A stretch of DNA of 64,000 nt. Source: Burkholderiaceae bacterium. Its GTDB lineage: Bacteria > Pseudomonadota > Gammaproteobacteria > Burkholderiales > Burkholderiaceae_E. Shown here one piece after another: positions 34,758-43,015 of the stretch (the stretch's first letter is position 1; the number at the start of each line of letters is the position of its first letter). The DNA is taken from the NCBI GenBank assembly GCA_024637155.1, contig JAGXFR010000015.1:1-64000 (forward strand), given 5' to 3'. A model generated the notes under the pieces. That model was not told the DNA's origin, made no database searches, and saw only the letters and a program-made list of their open reading frames with translations. The position numbers and the translations under genes are program-made.

Positions 34758-35831
34758 ATGTCCCGGAACGCCACCTTCGAACTGACCCTGACCCGACGCA
34801 TCGATGCGCCCTGCGAACGGGTCTACGACGCCTTCGTCGACGAGCGCGTGCTCGCGCGATGGTCGAGTCCCCGGGGCATGACGATCCCGCAGGTTGCGCT
34901 CGACGCCCGAGTCGGCAAGGGCTACCGGATCACCATGCGTGCGCGCGACGGCATCCGTTACACGGCAACCGGCGAGTATCGGGTGCTCGAGCGCCCGAGC
35001 CGGCTCGCCTACACTTGGCAGTGGGTCGATGACGCGCTGCCGGCGCTCGAGACGCTGGTCACGGTGGTGATGACGCCTGGCGACGAGGGATGCGAGCTGC
35101 AGATGACGCATTCGGGCTTTCCGGACCCGGCGATGCGCGATGCGCACGTCGACGGCTGGAACGCGAGCCTCAACCGACTGGTCGAAGAGCTCGACCCGCG
35201 CGGCACCGCGGCGACGCTGGCCCTGAGCGGCGACCCGCGCAGCACCTACACCTGGACGGTGCGCATGGCGCTGGCCGAGAAAGCGCTGCGCTACGAGATG
35301 GTGCAGCGCGCGCCGCACAGTCCCGAGCAGGTGCGTCTGCACCCGTTCGGGCGCATCCCGGCGCTGCGCGACGGGGACTTCATCCTGTTCGAGACCAGCG
35401 CCATCGTGCGCTACCTCGACGAGTGCTTTGCGGAGCCGGCGCTGATTCCGGGGTCGGTGCGGGAACGTGCGCGCGCCGAGCAGTGGGTGAGCGCGGCGAG
35501 CTCGTACCTCTACGACGCGATGATCCGCCGCTACGTGCTGCAGTACCTGTTTCCCAAGGGCCCGGACGGCAAACCCGACGAGACGGTGATCGGTGCCGCG
35601 CGCACCGACATCGCGCGCCATCTCGCGATCCTCGATGACGCCTATGGCGAGGGGGACACCCTGGCCGGCGCCTCGTTCAGCATTGCGGACCTGATGCTCG
35701 CGCCGATCCTGCACTACGTGTCGCTCGCCCCGGGGGGCGACGAGTTGCTTGCCGCCGCGCCGAACGTGCAGCGCGTGCTGGCGACCATGCAAAAGCGCGA
35801 CAGCTTCCGCGCCACGCAGCCCGCGGGGTAG
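34758..35831 (+). CDS. SRPBCC (AHSA1-like) and glutathione S-transferase fusion protein
   Basis: A 357-residue protein made of two domains normally found separately. Residues 1-148 are an SRPBCC/AHSA1-type helix-grip domain (TLTRRIDAPCERVYDAF, RLAYTWQW, MTHSGFPD, GWNASLNRLVEEL). Residues 153-357 are a GST: TYTWTVRMALAEKALRYEM replaces the usual N-terminal strand, with RIPALRDGDFILFETSAIVRYLDE as glutathione-binding block and the helical domain with GASFSIADLMLAPIL. Start ATG 34758 has GGGAGG at 34746-34751. No stop or frameshift separates the halves. The joint suggests a bound hydrophobic ligand presented for glutathione chemistry; this is inference. Confidence 0.85.
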   Translation: MSRNATFELTLTRRIDAPCERVYDAFVDERVLARWSSPRGMTIPQVALDARVGKGYRITMRARDGIRYTATGEYRVLERPSRLAYTWQWVDDALPALETLVTVVMTPGDEGCELQMTHSGFPDPAMRDAHVDGWNASLNRLVEELDPRGTAATLALSGDPRSTYTWTVRMALAEKALRYEMVQRAPHSPEQVRLHPFGRIPALRDGDFILFETSAIVRYLDECFAEPALIPGSVRERARAEQWVSAASSYLYDAMIRRYVLQYLFPKGPDGKPDETVIGAARTDIARHLAILDDAYGEGDTLAGASFSIADLMLAPILHYVSLAPGGDELLAAAPNVQRVLATMQKRDSFRATQPAG

Positions 35832-35837
35832 CTTGCG

Positions 35838-36677
35838 TCAGGCCACTGCCGCAGCGCACACAGGCAGGGATCCGTCGAGGCGCAGCGTCAGGCACTTGGC
35901 CGAGCCGCCGGCCTTCATGAACTCGCCCAGCGGCGTCTGCGTGACCCGGTAGCCGCGCGCGTTGAGCGCCGTGACCAGTCGCTGCGAGGCGCGGTTGAGA
36001 ATGACGTGTCCCGCGAGGTTGACGGCGTTGCACGCGAAACTGCGCGCGTCCGCCTCATCGACCGTGATGCGCGCGTGCGCCGGAACGCGCGCCTCGATGC
36101 GACGCAGCGACTCCGCGTCGAACGCGCCGGGGTGATAGAGCAGCTCGCCGCCGGCCAGCGGACAGAGGCAGGTGTCGAGGTGATAGAAGCGCGGGTCAGT
36201 CAAGCGCAGCGGGACCACCTCGATGTCGAGTGCCGCCGCGACGAGCGCCGTGGCGCGCTCGTCGGTGCGAAAGCCGTGTCCCATCCACAGCAGCGGCGCC
36301 GCGCGGTCAAGCAACGCGTCGCCCGCCCCCTCGAAGGCGAGGTCCTCGGGCAGGCGCAGCACCGCGAAGCCGTGCCGGGTGAACCATTCTGCGAAATGCG
36401 GCTCCTCGCCCTGACGTTCCCCGTGGCGAAAGCGGGCCAGCAGCACCCGGTTGCCCAACACGAGGCCGGCGTTCGCGGTGAACACCATGTCGGGCCAGCC
36501 CGGCGCCGGTTCGATCAGCTCCACATCGGCATGCCGCACCAGCGCGGCGTGCAGCCGATTCCATTGCGCGATTGCGACCGTGCGCTTACCGGCGTCGAGG
36601 TGGCCGAGCATCCAGGGATTGATCACGTAACGGATCTCGAACCGGGTGGGCGCACACATGAGGATTCGCGGTTTCAT
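35838..36677 (-). CDS. arginine dihydrolase-like guanidino-hydrolase
   Basis: A 279-residue protein of the guanidine-modifying (DDAH/amidinotransferase) superfamily. VINPWM, DMVFTANAGLVLG (Asn69), GERQGEEPHF, FEGAGDALLD, FYHLDTCLCPL (His167, Asp168) and EFMKAGGSAKCLTLRL (Cys262, nucleophile) match the cyanobacterial arginine dihydrolase ArgZ/AgrE, in which an Asn at this position distinguishes dihydrolase from deiminase. Predicted reaction: arginine to ornithine, CO2 and ammonia. It lies 10 bases downstream of the ornithine aminotransferase gene on the same strand, which fits. DDAH or simple deiminase activity is the alternative. Confidence 0.75.
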   Translation of the reverse strand: MKPRILMCAPTRFEIRYVINPWMLGHLDAGKRTVAIAQWNRLHAALVRHADVELIEPAPGWPDMVFTANAGLVLGNRVLLARFRHGERQGEEPHFAEWFTRHGFAVLRLPEDLAFEGAGDALLDRAAPLLWMGHGFRTDERATALVAAALDIEVVPLRLTDPRFYHLDTCLCPLAGGELLYHPGAFDAESLRRIEARVPAHARITVDEADARSFACNAVNLAGHVILNRASQRLVTALNARGYRVTQTPLGEFMKAGGSAKCLTLRLDGSLPVCAAAVA

Positions 36678-36687
36678 GATCTCACCC

Positions 36688-37926
36688 TCAGGCGACCAGT
36701 TCGCCGGCGCGCGCCGTCACCGGGCGTGCGAGCTCGGCGAGCACCGCGGTGATCGCCGAGAGCGCCGAGTCAATCTGGGCGCGGGTGATCACCAGCGGCG
36801 GCGCGAGCCGAACCACGCTCCGGTGCGTTTCCTTGCTCAGCACGCCGCGGTGCATCAGAGCCTCGCAGAATGTGCGGGCGCTTGCCCACTCGGGCCGCAG
36901 GTCGAGGGCGACCAGCAGGCCGCGGCCCCGCACCGCGCGGATCGCCGGGTGGCGGATCGCGCGCAGCCCTTCGATCAGGTAGGCGCCCAGCTCGGCCGCG
37001 CGCTCCGCGAGCCGGTCGCGCTCGAGGATGCGCAACGCGGTCAGCGCCACCGCGCACGCTAGCGGGTTGCCGCCGAAGGTGCTGCCGTGGTCGCCGGGAC
37101 GAAACACATCCATCACGTCGGCGCGGGCGAGGAACATCGAGATTGGCAGCAATCCGCCGCCCAGCGCCTTGCCGAGCACCAGGGCGTCCGGGCGAATGCC
37201 CTCGTGGTCGCAGGCAAGCAGCCGGCCGGTGCGCCCGAGGCCCGTCTGCACCTCGTCGACGATCAGCAGGATGTCGTGGCGCGAACAGATCTCGCGCACC
37301 GCGCGCAGGTAGCCGTCCGGCGGGACGATGATCCCCGCTTCGCCCTGAATGGGTTCGACCAGAAAGGCCGCGGTCTCGGGGGTGATCGCCGCTTCCAGCG
37401 CCGCGGCATCGCCGTAGGGGATGATGTCGAAGCCCGGCGTCAGCGGGCCGAACCCGTCGCGATTCTGCGGCTCGCTCGAAAAGCTGATGATCGTGGTCGT
37501 GCGCCCGGCGAAGTTGCCGGCGGCGACGATGATCCGGGCACGCCCGTCGGGAATCCCGCGCACGCGGTGGCCCCACTTGCGCGCGGCCTTGATCGCCGTC
37601 TCGACGGCCTCGGCACCCGTGTTCATCGGCAGTGCGCGCGCCATCCCGGTCATCGCGCAGAGGGTTTCGAGCAGCGGACCCAGTTGATCCGTGTAGAAGG
37701 CCCGTGAGGTCACGGCGAGCTGGCCCGCCTGTTCGCACAGCGCGCCCACGAGTTCGGGGTTGCTGTGCCCGAAGCTCGCCGCCGAATAGGCCGACATCAT
37801 GTCGAGGTAGCGCCGGCCGGCGGTGTCCCACAGGTACACGCCCGCGCCGCGCTCGAGCACCATCGGCAGGGGGAGGTAGTTCCGCGCGCCATGGCGCAGT
37901 TCCAGATCGATGAAGAGATGGCTCAT
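36688..37926 (-). CDS. rocD: ornithine aminotransferase
   Basis: A 412-residue class III PLP aminotransferase of the ornithine-oxo-acid transaminase type. MNTGAEAVETAIKAARKWG, EPIQGEAGIIVPPDGYL, LLIVDEVQTGLGRTGRL and LGKALGGGLLPISM (the PLP Lys) are intact. It moves the delta-amino group of ornithine to 2-oxoglutarate, giving glutamate semialdehyde and then proline or glutamate. Next to the arginine dihydrolase-like gene and opposite an Lrp-type regulator. Confidence 0.92.
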   Translation of the reverse strand: MSHLFIDLELRHGARNYLPLPMVLERGAGVYLWDTAGRRYLDMMSAYSAASFGHSNPELVGALCEQAGQLAVTSRAFYTDQLGPLLETLCAMTGMARALPMNTGAEAVETAIKAARKWGHRVRGIPDGRARIIVAAGNFAGRTTTIISFSSEPQNRDGFGPLTPGFDIIPYGDAAALEAAITPETAAFLVEPIQGEAGIIVPPDGYLRAVREICSRHDILLIVDEVQTGLGRTGRLLACDHEGIRPDALVLGKALGGGLLPISMFLARADVMDVFRPGDHGSTFGGNPLACAVALTALRILERDRLAERAAELGAYLIEGLRAIRHPAIRAVRGRGLLVALDLRPEWASARTFCEALMHRGVLSKETHRSVVRLAPPLVITRAQIDSALSAITAVLAELARPVTARAGELVA

Positions 37927-38020
37927 GACGAAGACTCGCTGGGAGGGTTGTCCATGGGAACATCGTAGCTCCGAAGGCGCGAAATAGGGTTGCGTCTTGT
38001 TGCCTGAAAGTGATCAAGTA

Positions 38021-38035
38021 TGCAAGAATCATGCA
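38021..38035. promoter_or_regulatory. possible Lrp-family operator
   Basis: TGCA-AGAATCA-TGCA, in an A+T-rich 126-base gap between rocD and the lrp gene, is a short dyad of the size Lrp/AsnC proteins bind. Autoregulation and control of the arginine operon are plausible but only inferred. Confidence 0.35.
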
Positions 38036-38052
38036 CGAATTAGCGGGATAAT

Positions 38053-38529
38053 ATGGAAATGCGCGAACTTGATCGAATTGACCGCAGCATCATCGATTTC
38101 CTGCAGAACCGCGGCCGCGCCACCAACGTCGAGCTTTCCGCGCAGGTCCACCTGTCCGCGCCGCAGTGCCTGCGCCGGGTGCGCCAACTCGAGGAGGACG
38201 GCGTGATCCGGCGCTATGCCGCGTTGGTCGACCCCGAGGCGCTGGGTTACGGGGTCGTCGCCTTCGTCAGCCTTTCGGTGGATCGCGAAAAGGCCAAGGG
38301 CGAGCGGGAGTTCGAGCGCCACATTCGCGCCTTTCCCGAAATCGTCGAGTGCTACACGATCTCCGGAGATTTCGACTACCTGCTCAAGGTCGTCGCGCGA
38401 AACCTCAAGGAACTCTCCGGTTTCCTCACCGACCGGTTGCCGCAGGTGCGCGGGGTGGCCAGCGTGCGCTCGACGATCTGCATGGAGGAGATCAAGGCGC
38501 TCGCCCCGCTGCCGGTCGGGGAGCGGTAG
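38053..38529 (+). CDS. Lrp/AsnC family transcriptional regulator
   Basis: A 158-residue Lrp/AsnC protein: N-terminal helix-turn-helix (LDRIDRSIIDFLQNRGRATNVELSAQVHLSAPQCLRRVRQLEEDGVI) and C-terminal RAM/AsnC effector domain (GVVAFVSLSV, FPEIVECYTISGDFDYLLKVV). It is divergent from rocD and the arginine dihydrolase-like gene and is a likely local activator responding to arginine or ornithine. Starts ATG 38053 or ATG 38059; the A+T-rich GATAAT at 38047-38052 lies so close that the transcript could begin at 38059. Confidence 0.88.
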   Translation: MEMRELDRIDRSIIDFLQNRGRATNVELSAQVHLSAPQCLRRVRQLEEDGVIRRYAALVDPEALGYGVVAFVSLSVDREKAKGEREFERHIRAFPEIVECYTISGDFDYLLKVVARNLKELSGFLTDRLPQVRGVASVRSTICMEEIKALAPLPVGER

Positions 38530-38578
38530 GACACCCGCGCGGCGGACGCCACGGAACTGCGAACGTGGCGCGTCGAGC

Positions 38579-39439
38579 TCAGTGCGACATCAGGAACGGG
38601 ATCGGCATCGACGAGAGGAAAGTGCGCGTCATGCCGCCGAGCACCAGTTCGAAGCCGCGCGAGTGGCCGTAGGCGCCCATCACGACCAGGTCGGCGCCGA
38701 GATCGGCGGCGTGCGAGAGCAGCATCTCCGCGAAGGACGCGTCCACATTGGTGGGGGAGAGAATGCGCTCGCTGATCGACGGGTGCGGCGGCACCTGTAT
38801 CGTGATCTCCACCTCGATGTCGTGGGCTGCGAGATAGGATTGGAGGCCGTCGAGGCGCCCGTCTTCCGAAGCTTCGTTTTCGTTGGGCGCGAACTGGATC
38901 GCTTCGACGAACTCAGCGCGGCTGATCACCGGAAGCGCGTCGCGCACCGCGCGCGCGCTCTCTCTCGTCCCGTTCCAGGAGATCAGCACCCGCTTCCCGC
39001 AGACGGCGAAGTCCCCGGCGTGCGGGACGAACAGCACCGGCCGGCCGCTTCCCATCAGCAGGCGATACGAGAAGTCGGCACGCGTCTCACCGGGGTCGTC
39101 TGGGTTCCACTGTCCGGCCACGATCAGGTCGTGCAGTCGCGCCGCGCGCACCGCGACGGTGGCGGGGTCCCCTTCTTCGTAGCGAAAGGCGATGGGCATG
39201 CCGATTGCCTCGGCGGTATCGGCGACCATCTCCTGCGCGAGCGCGCAGCGGCGCTCCAGCGCGACCAGCGTGTTGGTCATTGAGCGGTCGAGATAGGGCG
39301 CGTGCCGGGCCTTTTCCACGCTGTAGAGGGCGGTCAATTCGCCCGCGTGCTCGCGCGCGACACGGGCCGCGAGGGTCAGCGTTTCGCGGGAACGCGCGCT
39401 GTCGTTGACAAGCGCGAGCACCTTCTTGTATCCGGCCAT
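38579..39439 (-). CDS. universal stress protein, two-domain
   Basis: A 286-residue protein with two tandem USP domains. The second ends with DLVVMGAYGHSRGFELVLGGMTRTFLSS, the nucleotide-binding G-2x-G-9x-G(S/T) motif; the first has a degenerate version. Start at MAGYKKVLAL (39439) because AAGGAAGG-like sequence precedes it. USP tandem proteins are involved in stress endurance; exact role unknown. Ends 49 bases from the lrp stop. Confidence 0.87.
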   Translation of the reverse strand: MAGYKKVLALVNDSARSRETLTLAARVAREHAGELTALYSVEKARHAPYLDRSMTNTLVALERRCALAQEMVADTAEAIGMPIAFRYEEGDPATVAVRAARLHDLIVAGQWNPDDPGETRADFSYRLLMGSGRPVLFVPHAGDFAVCGKRVLISWNGTRESARAVRDALPVISRAEFVEAIQFAPNENEASEDGRLDGLQSYLAAHDIEVEITIQVPPHPSISERILSPTNVDASFAEMLLSHAADLGADLVVMGAYGHSRGFELVLGGMTRTFLSSMPIPFLMSH

Positions 39440-39549
39440 GGCGCCTTCCTTGTGCTCTTTGCGACATCTCATTATCACCTATTGTCGCGAGCGAGGCGGA
39501 CCGGGGGGCGGGTGGATGGATATACAGTCTTTGGGCTAGACTTGCGCCC

Positions 39550-41670
39550 ATGGCCATCGAGACCGAAACGCCGCCCGCTGCACCGCGCTGGCTGGAGCGA
39601 CTCAATCCGCAGCAACTGCGGGCTGCGACCTGGGGCGAACCGGACGCCGACTGCGGCTTCGCCGCGGGTCCGCTGCTGGTGATCGCGGGCGCGGGCACGG
39701 GCAAGACCTCGACGCTGGCGCACCGCGTCGCGCACCTCGTGGTCGCGGGCGTGGATCCGGCGCGCATCCTGCTCGTCACATTCAGCCGGCGCGCGGCGCA
39801 GGAAATGACGCGCCGCGCCGAGCGCCTCGTGGCGCAGGCCCTCGCCGAGCGTCACGGTGCCGGGCGCACCGCCACGGTGCGGCTCCCCTGGGCCGGCACC
39901 TTCCACGCGATCGGCGCCCGGCTGCTGCGCCGTCACGCCGTCCGGCTCGGGCTCGACCCGTCCTTCGGAGTCCTCGATCGCGGCGATTCGGCCGACCTGC
40001 TGGACGTGATCCGCCACGAATGCGGCTTCTCGGGCGAGCGGCGCCGCTTCCCGCGCAAGGACACCTGCCTGGCCATCTACTCGCACCGCGTCAACACCGG
40101 CTGGCCGCTCGCGCAGGTCCTCGACGAGGTGTACCCGTGGTGCCGCGAATGGGGGGACGAACTCCAGCAGCTGTTTCGCGGCTACGTCGAACGCAAGCAG
40201 GCGCACGGGGTGCTCGACTACGACGACCTGCTGCTGTGGTGGCACGCCGCGATGAGCGATGCCGCCTTGGCGCGCGAAGTGGGTGCTTGCTTCGACCATG
40301 TGCTCGTCGACGAGTACCAGGACACCAACGCGCTGCAGGCGCAGATCCTGTTGGCGCTCAAGCCGGACGGGCGTGGCGTCACCGTGGTCGGCGATGACGC
40401 CCAATCGATCTATCGGTTCCGCGCCGCCGACGTGGGTAACATTCTCGCCTTTCCGAATCACTTCGAGCCGCCCGCGCAGCGCGTCACGCTCGAGGAAAAC
40501 TACCGCTCGGTGCAGGCCGTGCTCGATGCCGCCAACGCACTCATCGCCGAGGGAAAGCGCCAGGTTCCCAAGACGCTGCGCGCGCACCGCGACGACGCGC
40601 AGGGAGCCCTGCCGCGCCTGGTCACCGTGCTCGACGACCGGGCGCAGGCCGATTACGTGATTCGCGAGGTGCTCGAGGCGCGCGAGGCGGGCGTCGCGCT
40701 GCGGCATCAGGCGGTGCTCTTTCGCAGTGCGCACCACAGCGACGTGCTCGAAGTCGAGCTGATGCGCGCGAACATCCCCTTCGTCAAGTACGGCGGGCTG
40801 AAGTTCCTCGAAAGCGCACACGTCAAGGACCTGCTCTGCGTGCTGCGCTGGGCGGACAATCCGCGCAACGGCATTGCCGCGTTTCGCGCGCTGCAGCTGA
40901 TGAGCGGAATGGGTCCGGCGAGCGCGCAGCGCTGCCTCGCGCACCTGGCGGACACGGCCGGGGCCGTCGGGCGCGGCCCGTTCGCTGGTCTGGAGGGCTT
41001 TGCTCCGCCGGCGGCGGCGCGCGAATCGTGGCGCGGTTTCGTGGCGCTGCTGGGGGTGCTGTGCAACCCGGTTACACCCTGGCCGGGGCAGGTCGCGCAG
41101 GTGCGCAACTGGTACCAGCCGCTGCTCGAGAAGCGCTTCGACGACGCCGGCGTGCGCGCGTCGGATTTGGACATGCTGGCAACCATCTCCGGGCAGTTCG
41201 CCAGCCGCGAGCGTTTTCTGACCGAGATCACGCTCGACCCGCCGCAGGCGAGCGGCGATCTGGCCGGCGACCCGCTGCGTGACGAGGACTACCTGATCCT
41301 GTCAACGGTGCACTCGGCCAAGGGGCAGGAGTGGGACTCGGTCTACGTCCTGAACGTGGCCGACGGGAACTTCCCGAACGAGTTCGCCGCGGGGAATGCC
41401 GAGGCGATCGAGGAGGAACGCCGCCTGCTCTACGTGGCGATCACGCGGGCGCGCGACCGGTTGCACCTGCTCGAGCCGCAGCGTTACTACGTGACGCACC
41501 AGCCCCGGCTCGGTGCCGGCTACGTGCACGGTGCGCGCAGCCGCTTTCTCACCGACCCGGTGCTGCGCCGCTTCGAGGCCTTCGCACCCAGCGCGGCGCC
41601 GGAGGCGGGGCGCGACGCAGCCGGCGGCGCGCCGATCGACGTCGCCGGCGCACTGCGCGACATGTGGTGA
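39550..41670 (+). CDS. UvrD/Rep-type superfamily 1 DNA helicase
   Basis: A 706-residue SF1A 3'-5' helicase. Motifs: Q motif LNPQQLRAA, Walker A AGAGTGKTS, motif Ia TFSRRAAQEMTRR, Walker B VDEYQDTN, motif III VGDDAQSIYRFRAA, motif IV LEENYRS, motif V STVHSAKGQEWDSVYV, motif VI LLYVAITRARDRL. It is close to the ATP-dependent UvrD/PcrA helicases of betaproteobacteria, and would unwind DNA in repair or replication restart. There is no associated nuclease domain. TAGACT at 39537-39542 just upstream may be a -10 element. Confidence 0.9.
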   Translation: MAIETETPPAAPRWLERLNPQQLRAATWGEPDADCGFAAGPLLVIAGAGTGKTSTLAHRVAHLVVAGVDPARILLVTFSRRAAQEMTRRAERLVAQALAERHGAGRTATVRLPWAGTFHAIGARLLRRHAVRLGLDPSFGVLDRGDSADLLDVIRHECGFSGERRRFPRKDTCLAIYSHRVNTGWPLAQVLDEVYPWCREWGDELQQLFRGYVERKQAHGVLDYDDLLLWWHAAMSDAALAREVGACFDHVLVDEYQDTNALQAQILLALKPDGRGVTVVGDDAQSIYRFRAADVGNILAFPNHFEPPAQRVTLEENYRSVQAVLDAANALIAEGKRQVPKTLRAHRDDAQGALPRLVTVLDDRAQADYVIREVLEAREAGVALRHQAVLFRSAHHSDVLEVELMRANIPFVKYGGLKFLESAHVKDLLCVLRWADNPRNGIAAFRALQLMSGMGPASAQRCLAHLADTAGAVGRGPFAGLEGFAPPAAARESWRGFVALLGVLCNPVTPWPGQVAQVRNWYQPLLEKRFDDAGVRASDLDMLATISGQFASRERFLTEITLDPPQASGDLAGDPLRDEDYLILSTVHSAKGQEWDSVYVLNVADGNFPNEFAAGNAEAIEEERRLLYVAITRARDRLHLLEPQRYYVTHQPRLGAGYVHGARSRFLTDPVLRRFEAFAPSAAPEAGRDAAGGAPIDVAGALRDMW

Positions 41671-41674
41671 GGGT

Positions 41675-41977
41675 TCAGAACTTCTCCGGGCGCAGGACCT
41701 CGACGTCGTGGCACCAGACGATCATCGCGTAATCGTCGTAGTAGACCTTGCGCAGGTGCGCGATGATGGCCCCGGCCACGTCCGAGTCGCATACCACTTC
41801 GACGCGGATGTTGCTGCTGGCGTCCCACGCGGCGTTGCGCACGCCGCGGCTGCCCTTGCCGCGCACATCGGTGACCGTGTAGCCGTGTGCGCCCATCTTT
41901 TCGATGTCGGCGAGCAGCGTGTCCTCGATCGCCGTCTCGGTGATGACGCTCAGGAGCTTGCGCGTATGGCTGCCCAT
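41675..41977 (-). CDS. sbtB: SbtB-like PII-family protein
   Basis: A 100-residue PII-fold protein. KLLSVITETAIEDTLLADIEKMGAHGYTVTDVRGKGSRGVRNAAWD covers strand 1 to the T-loop; no Tyr at the uridylylation position. The C-terminal CGPxGC disulfide loop of cyanobacterial SbtB is absent. It follows sbtA by 5 bases, and the ATG at 41977 has GGAGG 9 bases upstream (the earlier ATG at 41986 overlaps that site). By analogy it should bind adenine nucleotides and gate SbtA. Confidence 0.82.
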   Translation of the reverse strand: MGSHTRKLLSVITETAIEDTLLADIEKMGAHGYTVTDVRGKGSRGVRNAAWDASSNIRVEVVCDSDVAGAIIAHLRKVYYDDYAMIVWCHDVEVLRPEKF

Positions 41978-41982
41978 CGGTT

Positions 41983-42933
41983 TCATCCTCCCGCGAACGC
42001 GTGCACCCGCACCGCGAGCGCGTAGTACATCGGAATCCCCACCAGCACGTTGAACGGGAACGTGATCCCGAGCGAGGCCGCGAGCGAGAGCGTCGGGTTG
42101 GCCTCGGGGACGGAAATCCGCATGGCCGCCGGCACCGCGATGTACGACGCGCTCGCCGCGAGGGTGGCGAGCATGGCGGTGCCGCCGACCGAGAGCCCCA
42201 GCGCCCACCCGAGGGCGGTCCCGACGCCTGCCGAGAACAGCGGCATCGCCACGCCGAAGATCGCCAGGAACGCGCCGTACTGGCGCAACGCGCCGATCTG
42301 CCCCGCGGTGAGCAACCCCATCTCCAGCAGGAAGATCGCCAACAGACCCTTGAACAGGTCGAAGAACAGCGGCTTGATGGCCACCAGGCCGTCCGCGCCG
42401 GCCGCCCAGCCGATCAACAGGCCCCCGATCAGCAGCACGATGCCCTTGCCCAGGAACACCTCGTGGGCGACGGACCCCCAGCGCGTCTGGCGCGAGAGGC
42501 CGCGCGCCAGCACGATGCCCACCAGGATCGCCGGGATTTCGAGGAGCACCAGCAGCAGCGACATCTGCGCCTCGAAATCGATCTGCCGCGAGCCGAACCA
42601 GGCGACGGCGACGGCGTAGGTGCCGACGCTCACCGACCCGTAATGGGCGGCGATGGAGGCCGCATCGGAGCGCTTGAAGCGCCCGAGACCCCGCAGGATC
42701 GGAAAGGCGACGAGCGGCATCGCGAAGCCCATGGCCAGCACGGCGAGGATCTGCGGCAGCAGCTCGCCCAGTGATTGCCGCGCGAGTTCGATGCCGCCCT
42801 TGAGTCCGATGGCGAGCAGCAGCAGGATGCTGACGAACTCGTAGATCGCCCCGGGCAACCGCAGCGGGGAGCGCAGCAGCCCGGCGACCAGGCCGAGCAG
42901 GAAGAACAGGATGATCGGGTCGAGGGCGCGCAT
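41983..42933 (-). CDS. sbtA: SbtA-type sodium-dependent bicarbonate transporter
   Basis: A 316-residue SbtA family permease (DUF897) with about ten membrane helices. LLAIGLKGGIELA, IAAHYGSVSVGTYAVAVAWF and FSAGVGTALGW are typical blocks. It would import HCO3- driven by Na+. Carbonic anhydrase lies immediately upstream and a PII-like SbtB downstream, a set first described for cyanobacteria and known in some proteobacteria. In a non-autotroph it could supply carboxylases; no CO2-fixing enzyme is in the window. Confidence 0.9.
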   Translation of the reverse strand: MRALDPIILFFLLGLVAGLLRSPLRLPGAIYEFVSILLLLAIGLKGGIELARQSLGELLPQILAVLAMGFAMPLVAFPILRGLGRFKRSDAASIAAHYGSVSVGTYAVAVAWFGSRQIDFEAQMSLLLVLLEIPAILVGIVLARGLSRQTRWGSVAHEVFLGKGIVLLIGGLLIGWAAGADGLVAIKPLFFDLFKGLLAIFLLEMGLLTAGQIGALRQYGAFLAIFGVAMPLFSAGVGTALGWALGLSVGGTAMLATLAASASYIAVPAAMRISVPEANPTLSLAASLGITFPFNVLVGIPMYYALAVRVHAFAGG

Positions 42934-43015
42934 CGGGGCAAGTCTATCTCCCGCGCAGGGGTGCGCTCGATGGCCGCGGTCCCGGCTGCGGCGCTTGCCG
43001 GGTTCGCCGCACGGA

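Noticed and set aside
30725-34801. A 1358-codon open frame antisense to icmF and the following gene
   Set aside because: It is a by-product of high G+C codon use: the protein is rich in Arg, His, Val and Gln, shows no domain, and lies opposite a clear three-domain mutase.
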